Assembly (NCBI GenBank): GCA_016234525.1 | Contig: JACRBK010000704.1 | Coordinates: 1-10,668, forward strand | DNA: 10,668 nucleotides | DNA from: Chloroflexota bacterium | GTDB taxonomy: Bacteria > Chloroflexota > Anaerolineae > Aggregatilineales > Aggregatilineaceae | Reading direction: 5' to 3' | In this document: in pieces, positions 1 through 6,036 of the stretch | Position numbering within the stretch: the stretch's first letter is position 1 | How the letters are laid out: every line of letters starts with the position of its first letter | The notes under the pieces: model-generated | Seen by the model: only the letters and a program-made list of their open reading frames with translations | The model's database searches: none | Told to the model about the DNA's origin: nothing | Made by a program: the position numbers and the translations under genes

Positions 1-158
1 AAATACGGGATCACCGTCGTGACCTGAGTTTGTTGCAGCATAATTTCCGACAGCCAGACGGCATAAGCATCACGCCTGCGCCGCCAGGGCAGATCGGCCT
101 GGTGCTGTTCGAACCAGGCGATCAGCGCATCATTCAGATCTGGAATGTAGTCAGTCAT
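1..158 (-). CDS. mutY: A/G-specific adenine glycosylase MutY, N-terminal part only
   Basis: MutY removes adenine mispaired with 8-oxoguanine or G in base excision repair, in the cytoplasm on DNA. The first 52 residues are visible; the rest lies beyond the left edge. Residues 24-27 read LPWR, followed by the AYAVWLSEIMLQQTQVTTVIPY block (about 31-52), a hallmark of the MutY helix-hairpin-helix glycosylase family. Glu38 in this block matches the catalytic Glu of MutY by position. The HhH, the [4Fe-4S] cysteines and the C-terminal NUDIX-like domain cannot be seen. The ATG at 158-156 overlaps the TGA of the upstream methyltransferase (157-155) in an ATGA arrangement, which suggests one transcript and translational coupling. 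Only a weak AAGAGA precedes the start. The family call is firm for so short a fragment because the motif is so distinctive. Confidence 0.93.
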   Translation of the reverse strand, partial: MTDYIPDLNDALIAWFEQHQADLPWRRRRDAYAVWLSEIMLQQTQVTTVIPY

Positions 159-859
159 GAGTTCTCTTTTCGTAACAAGGTATAGCAGTTAATGTCATTC
201 GTGCGTCCATCGGCCCGGTAGGTGATGACTTCGCACAGCCCAGATAGAGCGATCAGATCGGCCTGTTCGGTATCATCTACATAATGGCAGTAACGCAGCG
301 CCCGATCTCCGCGCCGCCAGTCAAGCAGATAGTCACCTTTTTCCACGTCGAGATCGCTAGGCCAGGAGGTGATCCGCTCGCGGAATCGTTCATATTCGTA
401 AAAGCGCCACGTCGCAAACGCCAGCATTCCGCCCGCTTTGACTCGTTCCGCCAACTTACGCACAAAATCCTGCCGCTGCTTCCTGCCGGGAATATGGTGC
501 AGCACGCCGAACAGCGCCACCAGATCGAAGGTTCCCTCATCAGGCGGTTGTTCGACAATATCCCGCAGAGTGAGGTGAGTTTCTATCCCCGTCAGGGCGG
601 TCTGCGCTCGCTCGAGTAGGGTGGAGTTGTTGTCTATGCCATGATAGATCACGTCGGCGCCCATGTGCTGCGCCAGAAAAACGCCAAAACGCCCATTTCC
701 ACACCCGACATCCATCACCGTCAGCGGCGGGTGTAGATAAGGGATTAATTGGTCCCATCCCGGCCAGGGCTGCCCGCGTGACTCGTCAAAACTGTCAGCG
801 GTAATCTGGTAAAATTCCCGGTTGATCTGGTTTAGCCGTTTAACTGTGTCGTCATTCAT
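155..859 (-). CDS. Class I SAM-dependent methyltransferase, Trm9/ALKBH8-like
   Basis: The 234-residue protein is a Rossmann-fold methyltransferase. Motif I is VMDVGCGNGR (48-57), the likely ribose-binding acid is Asp76 in GIDNN, a motif III acid is Asp100, and motif IV is FDLVALFGVLHH (111-122). Beyond the generic fold, three stretches recall Trm9/ALKBH8, the eukaryotic tRNA wobble cm5U methyltransferases: SRGQPWPGW (27-35, compare TRYKPWP), LHHIPGRKQRQ through FATW (120-151), and the C-terminal RYCHYVDDTEQADLIALSG (189-207, compare RYYHLYREGEL). This similarity is from memory and not from a computed alignment. The gene lies divergent to elp3, whose product supplies the Trm9 substrate, and overlaps mutY by 4 bases. 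There is no strong Shine-Dalgarno before the ATG at 859. A methyltransferase is certain; tRNA cm5U as the substrate is inference. Confidence 0.88.
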   Translation of the reverse strand: MNDDTVKRLNQINREFYQITADSFDESRGQPWPGWDQLIPYLHPPLTVMDVGCGNGRFGVFLAQHMGADVIYHGIDNNSTLLERAQTALTGIETHLTLRDIVEQPPDEGTFDLVALFGVLHHIPGRKQRQDFVRKLAERVKAGGMLAFATWRFYEYERFRERITSWPSDLDVEKGDYLLDWRRGDRALRYCHYVDDTEQADLIALSGLCEVITYRADGRTNDINCYTLLRKENS

Positions 860-885
860 GGTACGATCTAACTCTGGTCTATAGA
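840..885 (+). promoter_or_regulatory. Tight divergent start region, possible elp3 promoter
   Basis: Only 26 bases (860-885) separate the start codons of the Trm9-like gene and elp3. On the plus strand TTAACT (840-845) and TACGAT (862-867) are 16 bases apart, each matching four of six sigma-70 consensus positions. A start near 874 would leave a leader of about a dozen bases and no proper Shine-Dalgarno. The -35 box would sit inside the neighbouring coding sequence. No convincing minus-strand promoter was found. This is a weak candidate. Confidence 0.25.
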
Positions 886-2739
886 ATGATGAGTCAAAAG
901 ATAATGGGTAAAAATTTCCGGCCTCCCGTCAACGTTGAAACCTACCGCGAACCCCTGGTGGCGATCTTACACGAAGTCATCCAGCGCCCCAACTTGACCC
1001 ATCCGCAACTTGTGCGCCTGCTGAAAGATCACCCTAAAGATCATCAGGGTGTTTTTAGTAAAAACGATCTGATTCAAGCCTACCGCGCTTTTGCCGGGAC
1101 AGACAACCTGCCGCCATTTGATCCGGCAGTAGTGGAACGGCTGCGGCTGAAACCTGTCCGTTCCATGTCGGGGGTAACACCCGTCACCGTTCTGACTAAG
1201 CCGTTTCCTTGTCCGGGGGAATGTATATTTTGCCCTAACGATGTACGGATGCCCAAGAGTTATCTGGCAAACGAGCCGGGAGCACAGCGCGCCGAACAAA
1301 ACAGCTTTGATCCCTATCTGCAAACTTACTCGCGCCTGTCGGCATTGCACGAGGGTGGACATCCCACCGATAAGATCGAAATGATCATTCTGGGGGGAAC
1401 GTGGTCATTTTATCCCGAAAGTTATCAAATCTGGTTTGTCCGGCGTATTTTTGACGCGCTGCATGACTTCGGCAAGGGAATTGATCACACCGATGAGGTA
1501 CGCGCCGCACTGCGCCAGGCGTCCCAGTTGGATCCGGCTTACCCGACCCAAGAAATAATTAGCGGGATCGAGTTGACCGAGTCCTATAACCAGGCCGTGC
1601 AGCGTCTCTACCATGAAGAAATGCGCCGTTCACGCGATTATGCGCAGGCGATCCGGCGAGGCGAACGCCCTCGTTTGGTGGTGGATGAATATGCCACCTG
1701 GGAGGAGCTTGAGGCGGCTCACCGCGAAAATGAAGAAGCCGCCTGTCGCTGTGTGGGGTTGGTCGTAGAAACACGCCCTGATCAGATCAGCGCCGAAGAG
1801 GTGATCCGCATCCGGCGGTTGGGCGCGACCAAAGTGCAGATAGGTATTCAAAGCCTGAACGATGAGGTACTGCGGCTCAACAAACGGGGTCACAACGCCG
1901 AGATGACGCGCCGCGCGATCCGGCTGCTGCGCCAGATGGGATTTAAGATTCATGCCCATTGGATGCCGAATCTGTACGGTTCATCTCCCGCCGCCGACCT
2001 TGAAGATTACCGCCGTTTGTTCACCGATCCCGCACTCTGCCCGGACGAACTCAAAATCTATCCCTGCTCGCTGATCGAGAGCGCTGAGTTGATGCAGGTT
2101 TATCAGGCGGGGCAGTGGCAGCCCTATACCCATGATGAATTATTACATCTGCTGACGGCTTGTTTTCGGTTTACGCCGGAATACTGCCGCCTGACGCGCG
2201 TCGTGCGCGACATCCCTTCGACAGATATTGTTGCCGGAGATATGAAAACTAATTTTCGGCAGGTGGTCGAAAATGAACTGCGGCGGCAGGGTGAGGCGTC
2301 ACCGGATATTCGCGCCCGTGAGATTCGTGGTCAGTTGGTCGGGCTGGATGATCTGCATGTAGATGAAATTCGTTACGAGTCGAGCATCGGTGAGGAAATT
2401 TTTATCCAATACATTACCGCAGACCGGCGAATTTCGGCTTTTTTGCGGCTGTCGCTGCCAGTTGAGCCACCGCTGATCGAAGAATTAGCGGGCGCGGCCA
2501 TGATCCGCGAAGTTCATGTGTATGGACAGTCGCTCTCACTGGGCGAAGAAATGCCCGGCAAAGCGCAGCACAGCGGTCTCGGTACACGTTTGATCGAACG
2601 TGCCGCTGAAATCGCCACACAGCGGGGCTACCGGCGGTTGGCCGTTATTTCGTCCGTCGGGACGCGAGCCTATTATCGCAAGCGCGGTTTTGAGGATGGC
2701 ACACTGTACCAGCTTCGTGATCTGCCAACTGGCGAATAA
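886..2739 (+). CDS. elp3: Elp3-type tRNA uridine(34) carboxymethyl-forming radical SAM/acetyltransferase
   Basis: Elp3 uses a 5'-deoxyadenosyl radical and acetyl-CoA to build the cm5 side chain on wobble U34 of tRNA. The protein has 617 residues, somewhat longer than many homologues. The N-terminal tRNA-contacting region precedes the radical-SAM cluster Cys109-x3-Cys113-x2-Cys116 within PFPCPGECIFCPN. The barrel carries DPYLQT (142-147), IILGGTW (167-173), VETRPDQ (294-300), IGIQSLND (319-326) and HAHWMPNLYGS (356-366). RVVRDIPS (438-445) and IRAREIRG (475-482) are also typical. A GNAT domain covers about 495-612, with REVHVYG (541-547), the acetyl-CoA loop QHSGLG (561-566) and GTRAYYRKRGF (592-602). 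Residues about 195-285 hold a charged helical insertion, which I recall from prokaryotic Elp3. The start is taken at 886; ATGs at 889 and 904 are alternatives because no ribosome binding site decides. No Elongator subunits are nearby, as expected for stand-alone bacterial Elp3. Confidence 0.95.
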   Translation: MMSQKIMGKNFRPPVNVETYREPLVAILHEVIQRPNLTHPQLVRLLKDHPKDHQGVFSKNDLIQAYRAFAGTDNLPPFDPAVVERLRLKPVRSMSGVTPVTVLTKPFPCPGECIFCPNDVRMPKSYLANEPGAQRAEQNSFDPYLQTYSRLSALHEGGHPTDKIEMIILGGTWSFYPESYQIWFVRRIFDALHDFGKGIDHTDEVRAALRQASQLDPAYPTQEIISGIELTESYNQAVQRLYHEEMRRSRDYAQAIRRGERPRLVVDEYATWEELEAAHRENEEAACRCVGLVVETRPDQISAEEVIRIRRLGATKVQIGIQSLNDEVLRLNKRGHNAEMTRRAIRLLRQMGFKIHAHWMPNLYGSSPAADLEDYRRLFTDPALCPDELKIYPCSLIESAELMQVYQAGQWQPYTHDELLHLLTACFRFTPEYCRLTRVVRDIPSTDIVAGDMKTNFRQVVENELRRQGEASPDIRAREIRGQLVGLDDLHVDEIRYESSIGEEIFIQYITADRRISAFLRLSLPVEPPLIEELAGAAMIREVHVYGQSLSLGEEMPGKAQHSGLGTRLIERAAEIATQRGYRRLAVISSVGTRAYYRKRGFEDGTLYQLRDLPTGE

Positions 2740-2801
2740 ATGCAACCCCGGTAGGTGAACGTGCGTACAAACAATTGCAGAGATAACTCGGAAAAACGCC
2801 T

Positions 2802-3623
2802 ATGACTTCACGTGATTCTAAAGACAAGCGTGTGGCTGTACAGGGAACGGTGGTCCAGCCGGGTGAATCCGCGCCGCCGCCTCAAGCCTATGATCAGCCG
2901 CGCTCCTTTCTGGCTATTCCCCGCCCAACGGGCTGCTGCGGCATGTGCGCGCTCTTTGCTGGCTTGATTTTGCTGGTGATGACGGTCGTGATCGGTTGTA
3001 TGGCGGTGATCATGACGCTGCAATTTGCCGACTTCATGCGCGATCCATTGGATAACTTTCTGGCGATTTTCGGTTTTGAAGATGATTCCACACCGGTCGT
3101 CGTTGACAGCCGTACTATTGTGCTGGGCATTCAGGAGATGGCGGTGCTGCAAACGGCCACCGGCGATATTCAGGTAATCAAGACGGTGGTAGATACCGGC
3201 GCGGCGCCTGACGCGGAATTAGAGATCAGTTATATCGGGTCGGTTACGGCAGGGATTGACCTGTCATTAGTCGCCGAGGAGAATGTGCTGGTGCTGCCCG
3301 ACGGCAGTATTACGATCACCCTGCCGTCTGCCCAACTGACCGGCTGTTACCTGGGCAAGCCCGATATTCTCACCCGGCGCTGCACCGATATTCCAGTGGT
3401 GCAGGACTGCGGTAAAATCATCGCGCGGCTGCAAGACGACGCCTATGACCGGGCGATCAATGATCTACGAGAAACGGCCTATGAAATTGATCTGCTGTCA
3501 CTGGCATATCAAGAAGCCGAAACGCGCATTTATGATCTGGTAAAAAGCCTGGGCCACGAACAGATCACATTCCAGCGCAGCCTGGAGCCCTTGCCTGATA
3601 GCGCGACGTGTTTCGCGGATTGA
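2802..3623 (+). CDS. DUF4230 single-pass membrane protein
   Basis: This 273-residue protein has a proline-rich cytoplasmic N-terminus (about 1-44), one hydrophobic segment at about 47-75 preceded by a cysteine cluster (CCGMC, 45-49), and an extracytoplasmic C-terminal region. Residues about 105-255 look like DUF4230: VLGIQEMAVLQTATGDIQV, then SVTAGIDLSLV and DGSITITLPSAQL, followed by a helical tail. DUF4230 members are membrane-anchored proteins of unknown function, and no catalytic residues are evident here. Four further cysteines in the outer domain (CYLG, RRCTD, QDCG and SATC near the end) could form disulfides. The gene starts 62 bases after elp3 on the same strand with no hairpin between them, so it may share the elp3 transcript. 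A GGAAA lies upstream of the ATG. The family call rests on remembered motifs. Confidence 0.85.
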   Translation: MTSRDSKDKRVAVQGTVVQPGESAPPPQAYDQPRSFLAIPRPTGCCGMCALFAGLILLVMTVVIGCMAVIMTLQFADFMRDPLDNFLAIFGFEDDSTPVVVDSRTIVLGIQEMAVLQTATGDIQVIKTVVDTGAAPDAELEISYIGSVTAGIDLSLVAEENVLVLPDGSITITLPSAQLTGCYLGKPDILTRRCTDIPVVQDCGKIIARLQDDAYDRAINDLRETAYEIDLLSLAYQEAETRIYDLVKSLGHEQITFQRSLEPLPDSATCFAD

Positions 3624-3652
3624 TCCTTATAGGGGCACAGCAAACAATTTTG

Positions 3653-3682
3653 CAGGGGCGATGCTTGCGTCGCCCTGTTTTT
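3653..3682 (+). terminator. Intrinsic terminator between convergent genes
   Basis: CAGGGGCGA (3653-3661) can pair with TCGCCCTG (3670-3677), with one bulged G and an 8-base loop, and is followed by five T residues (3678-3682). It ends the DUF4230 gene. It also lies just past the stop of the convergent lipM gene, where its minus-strand tail is poorer in T, so termination in that direction is weaker or absent. Confidence 0.75.
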
Positions 3683-3689
3683 AGGGTTT

Positions 3690-4511
3690 CTAGAACCGCC
3701 TGATCCAGCTTTCTGCCGTATACTGTTCGGTGTACAGATCGTCAGCGCGAGCTTGTTCTTCTGTCGTCAGGCTGTGTGTGGTCTCGAACGATAGGTTAAA
3801 GACACGCTCGAATCCGCCGATCATGGCTTCGACGGCGTTTTCCCATGAGACAGTTTGCCCCAAAATATCAGCTGCTGTGGTGGCTCGTCCACGCACTCGT
3901 CTGCGCACGAGTTCACGTTCCTGCTCGGTCTCAAAAAACAGGGCATCACAAATTCGAGCGATGTCTCCTGAAAGTGGTAGCGCGCCATGTTGCAGCACCG
4001 CGCCAAACCGGCGTACCTGGGCGCTGCCAAGCAGCTTTTTTCCATCCACCGTGATTTCGTAGTGGCTCGGCACTTCAAAACACACCGGACCACTGGTGTG
4101 AGCAGAACCGTCAGATCGTTTGTCGGCCTGCGCGGTGGCCCCTATGATCCGCAGTCCTTCGAGCAGCGCCTGACTCAACCGCCGGTAACTCTCGACGATA
4201 TCCCCCGCCACCAGGGGATGAGCGGCTTTAGTGGCAACGCTGTAGGTGAGTTCATCGGTGTGAAGAATGGCGCGTCCGCCGGTCAGCCGCCGCACGACAT
4301 CCCAACGATTTCCGGCCAGGCGCGGCAGGTCCACATCGGCGGCGGGTTGGGTATAACCAAGCGATAGGCAGGCGGGCTGCCAGGCGTAAAAACGCAGCGT
4401 CGAGGGGACACGACCTTCAGCGACTGCCTCCATAATGGCATGATCAACTGCCATATTGGTCGCCCCATCGGCTGTGCCGCTGATCAACAACCGCCAGTGA
4501 TCACCGCTCAT
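3690..4511 (-). CDS. lipM: LipM-type octanoyl-[carrier protein]:protein octanoyltransferase (BPL/LplA/LipB fold)
   Basis: The protein is predicted to transfer octanoyl groups to lipoyl domains for lipoate synthesis. It has 273 residues from the chosen start. Family marks are NMAVDHAIME (19-28), QPACLSLGYTQ (45-55), VRRLTGGRAILHTDELTYS (73-91), GPVCFEVPSHYE (141-152), GKKLLGSAQ (157-165) and LQHGALPL (173-180). Cys144 in the CF motif is the position of the acyl-thioester cysteine of LipM and speaks against a plain lipoate ligase; Lys158 or Lys159 matches the conserved lysine. The reading frame stays open to an ATG at 4568, but a strong AGAGGAG lies about 12 bases before the ATG at 4511 and inside that extension, so 4511 is preferred. 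No lipA or lipoyl-dependent dehydrogenase gene is adjacent. A lipoate-protein ligase remains a minor alternative. Confidence 0.88.
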   Translation of the reverse strand: MSGDHWRLLISGTADGATNMAVDHAIMEAVAEGRVPSTLRFYAWQPACLSLGYTQPAADVDLPRLAGNRWDVVRRLTGGRAILHTDELTYSVATKAAHPLVAGDIVESYRRLSQALLEGLRIIGATAQADKRSDGSAHTSGPVCFEVPSHYEITVDGKKLLGSAQVRRFGAVLQHGALPLSGDIARICDALFFETEQERELVRRRVRGRATTAADILGQTVSWENAVEAMIGGFERVFNLSFETTHSLTTEEQARADDLYTEQYTAESWIRRF

Positions 4512-4558
4512 AATTCGAAATTTCTCCTCTAAATGGCGAAGCGTTATAAAACAGTCGG

Positions 4559-4598
4559 ATTGTAGCACATTGAGCGTTTAATGGATTAACGCTACAAT
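4559..4598 (+). promoter_or_regulatory. Promoter of the LCP gene inside nested inverted repeats
   Basis: TTGAGC (4570-4575) and TACAAT (4593-4598), spaced by 17 bases, match four and five of six consensus positions and would start transcription near 4605. A GGAG (4621-4624) lies six bases before the LCP ATG. The same stretch holds an 8-base inverted repeat, ATTGTAGC (4559-4566) and GCTACAAT (4591-4598), plus a second, partly overlapping one, AGCGTTTAAT (4573-4582) and ATTAACGCT (4585-4593). The mirror copy also gives the minus strand a TACAAT box facing lipM, but with a poor -35. An operator function is inference. Confidence 0.6.
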
Positions 4599-4630
4599 AT
4601 TCATAGTCTCCGCTGATTTTGGAGTGTTGA

Positions 4631-5941
4631 ATGGCAGCAGATAATTCGAATCCGACACAACACCATAATGAGCCGGTCATCATTTCACAGCTCGAACAGC
4701 CGGCCTATATCTCGCCCCCTCCTAAGCCCTTAGGCTCAGATCACTGGTATAGTTATCCCGGTCAACAGCCGCCCAACGTTTCACCGGCTTCTGTCGCCTC
4801 GCCTATTCCCGCCCACGAATTGGATCGTCGCACGGCTCGTGATCGGGTCCGCCGGCGTAAAGTGCGGCGTGAACTGGGCGCGCCCGATGATTGGGCCTGG
4901 GTGATCATCGCGGCGGCGCTGCTCGGCATGACGGTGATTATGAGTATGACGGTCTTTTTTTTGCTGCGGGCGGCACAGGGGCCGAGCGGCACAGTTGCTA
5001 CGAGCGCCCCGCCCATTGAACCGACCTCGGTGATCTATGGCCCTGGTGGCATTTTGGAGGGCCAGGGGGGCGAGGCCGTCGGTGGTATGTTGGGCGACGG
5101 TCAGAGTATGATTATCCAGCCCTGGGACGGCAAAGAACGATTTACGGTGCTGGTCATGGGTATGGACACACGTCCGGGTGAGTTTGGCATGGGTATTCGT
5201 ACCGATACCATTATTTTGATCAGCCTCGATCCCACCACTAAGCGCGTTGGGATGCTGAGCATTCCGCGCGATCTCTATGCCGATGTGCCGGGTTATGGCT
5301 TGCAGAGGATCAACCAGGCGTATGGTGTGGGAGAACTCGAAGGACCGGGCGGCGGGCCGCGCCTGGCGATGCAGACGGTGCAGTATAACTTTGGGATGCG
5401 GGTCAATGAATATATGGTGGTGGATTTTAATGCCTTCATCAAAATCATTGATCTGATCGGCGGGATCAACGTCAACGTTCCTTACGAAATTTACGATCCC
5501 GAATATCCCGATATGAACTACGGTTACGATCCGTTTTATATCAAAGCGGGGTGGGCTGAGTTGGACGGCGCGACGGCGCTCAAGTATGCGCGCAGCCGCC
5601 ACAGTTCCGACGATATTGATCGTGGTCGCCGCCAGCAGCAGGTGTTATATGCCATCCGTGATAAAGTGACGGCTTATGACATGATCCCCAAACTGGCTGC
5701 CGAGTCTCCACAGCTTTGGGCGGAACTGCGTGATGGGGTGAATACCGGGCTCGATCTGGACCAGATTCTACAATTGGCCTGGTGGGTCAAGGATATCCCA
5801 ACCACCAACTATACCAACGCTGTATTAGGGTGGGAATATGTGATCCCTATGAACTACCAGGGAATGGATATTCTGCTGCCGAACCGCGATATGATTGGCC
5901 CATTGATGGTCGAAGTCTTCGGGTCAAACTACAACCAGTAA
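4631..5941 (+). CDS. LytR-CpsA-Psr (LCP) family cell-envelope glycopolymer transferase
   Basis: LCP proteins attach lipid-linked glycopolymers to the cell wall or other envelope acceptors from the outer face of the membrane. This one has 436 residues. A proline-rich, partly basic cytoplasmic region (1-87) contains an RDRVRRRKVRR patch (70-80). One membrane helix follows at about 88-113, then a Gly-rich linker (about 115-165) and the LCP domain (about 170-345). Conserved features include FTVLVMGMDTRPG (171-183), RTDTIILISLD (190-200), MLSIPRDLYADVP (208-220), RINQAYG (226-232), and ALKYARSRHSSDDIDRGRRQQQ (316-337). Arg190, Asp192, Arg213, Arg321, Arg323, Asp330 and Arg331 are likely phosphate or metal contacts. 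The C-terminus ends shortly after the domain with no LytR_C extension. GGAG six bases before the ATG supports the start. The gene has its own promoter and terminator. Confidence 0.95.
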   Translation: MAADNSNPTQHHNEPVIISQLEQPAYISPPPKPLGSDHWYSYPGQQPPNVSPASVASPIPAHELDRRTARDRVRRRKVRRELGAPDDWAWVIIAAALLGMTVIMSMTVFFLLRAAQGPSGTVATSAPPIEPTSVIYGPGGILEGQGGEAVGGMLGDGQSMIIQPWDGKERFTVLVMGMDTRPGEFGMGIRTDTIILISLDPTTKRVGMLSIPRDLYADVPGYGLQRINQAYGVGELEGPGGGPRLAMQTVQYNFGMRVNEYMVVDFNAFIKIIDLIGGINVNVPYEIYDPEYPDMNYGYDPFYIKAGWAELDGATALKYARSRHSSDDIDRGRRQQQVLYAIRDKVTAYDMIPKLAAESPQLWAELRDGVNTGLDLDQILQLAWWVKDIPTTNYTNAVLGWEYVIPMNYQGMDILLPNRDMIGPLMVEVFGSNYNQ

Positions 5942-5969
5942 CACTTTAACTCGTGAATAGTGTTTATTC

Positions 5970-5994
5970 AGGGAGGGCTTGTTCCTCCCTTTTT
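5970..5994 (+). terminator. Intrinsic terminator of the LCP gene
   Basis: AGGGAGG (5970-5976) pairs fully with CCTCCCT (5984-5990) around a 7-base loop and runs into a stretch of T residues ending at 5994. It lies 29 bases past the LCP stop codon, so the following GH13-like gene probably needs its own promoter. A smaller GAATA/TATTC hairpin sits just upstream at 5955-5969. Confidence 0.88.
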
Positions 5995-6036
5995 GCATGT
6001 GTGCCGTTTTTTTGATCAGGAGTCATTCAAAATCTC

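Noticed and set aside
876..900. Minus-strand TTGACT and TATAGA boxes before the Trm9-like gene
   Set aside because: The spacing is only 8 bases, too short for a sigma-70 promoter.
4781..5602. Long open frame (273 codons) on the minus strand inside the LCP gene
   Set aside because: It is antisense to a gene with clear LCP motifs, has a His/Arg/Asn-rich composition with no recognisable family, and is best explained as a shadow of the real frame.
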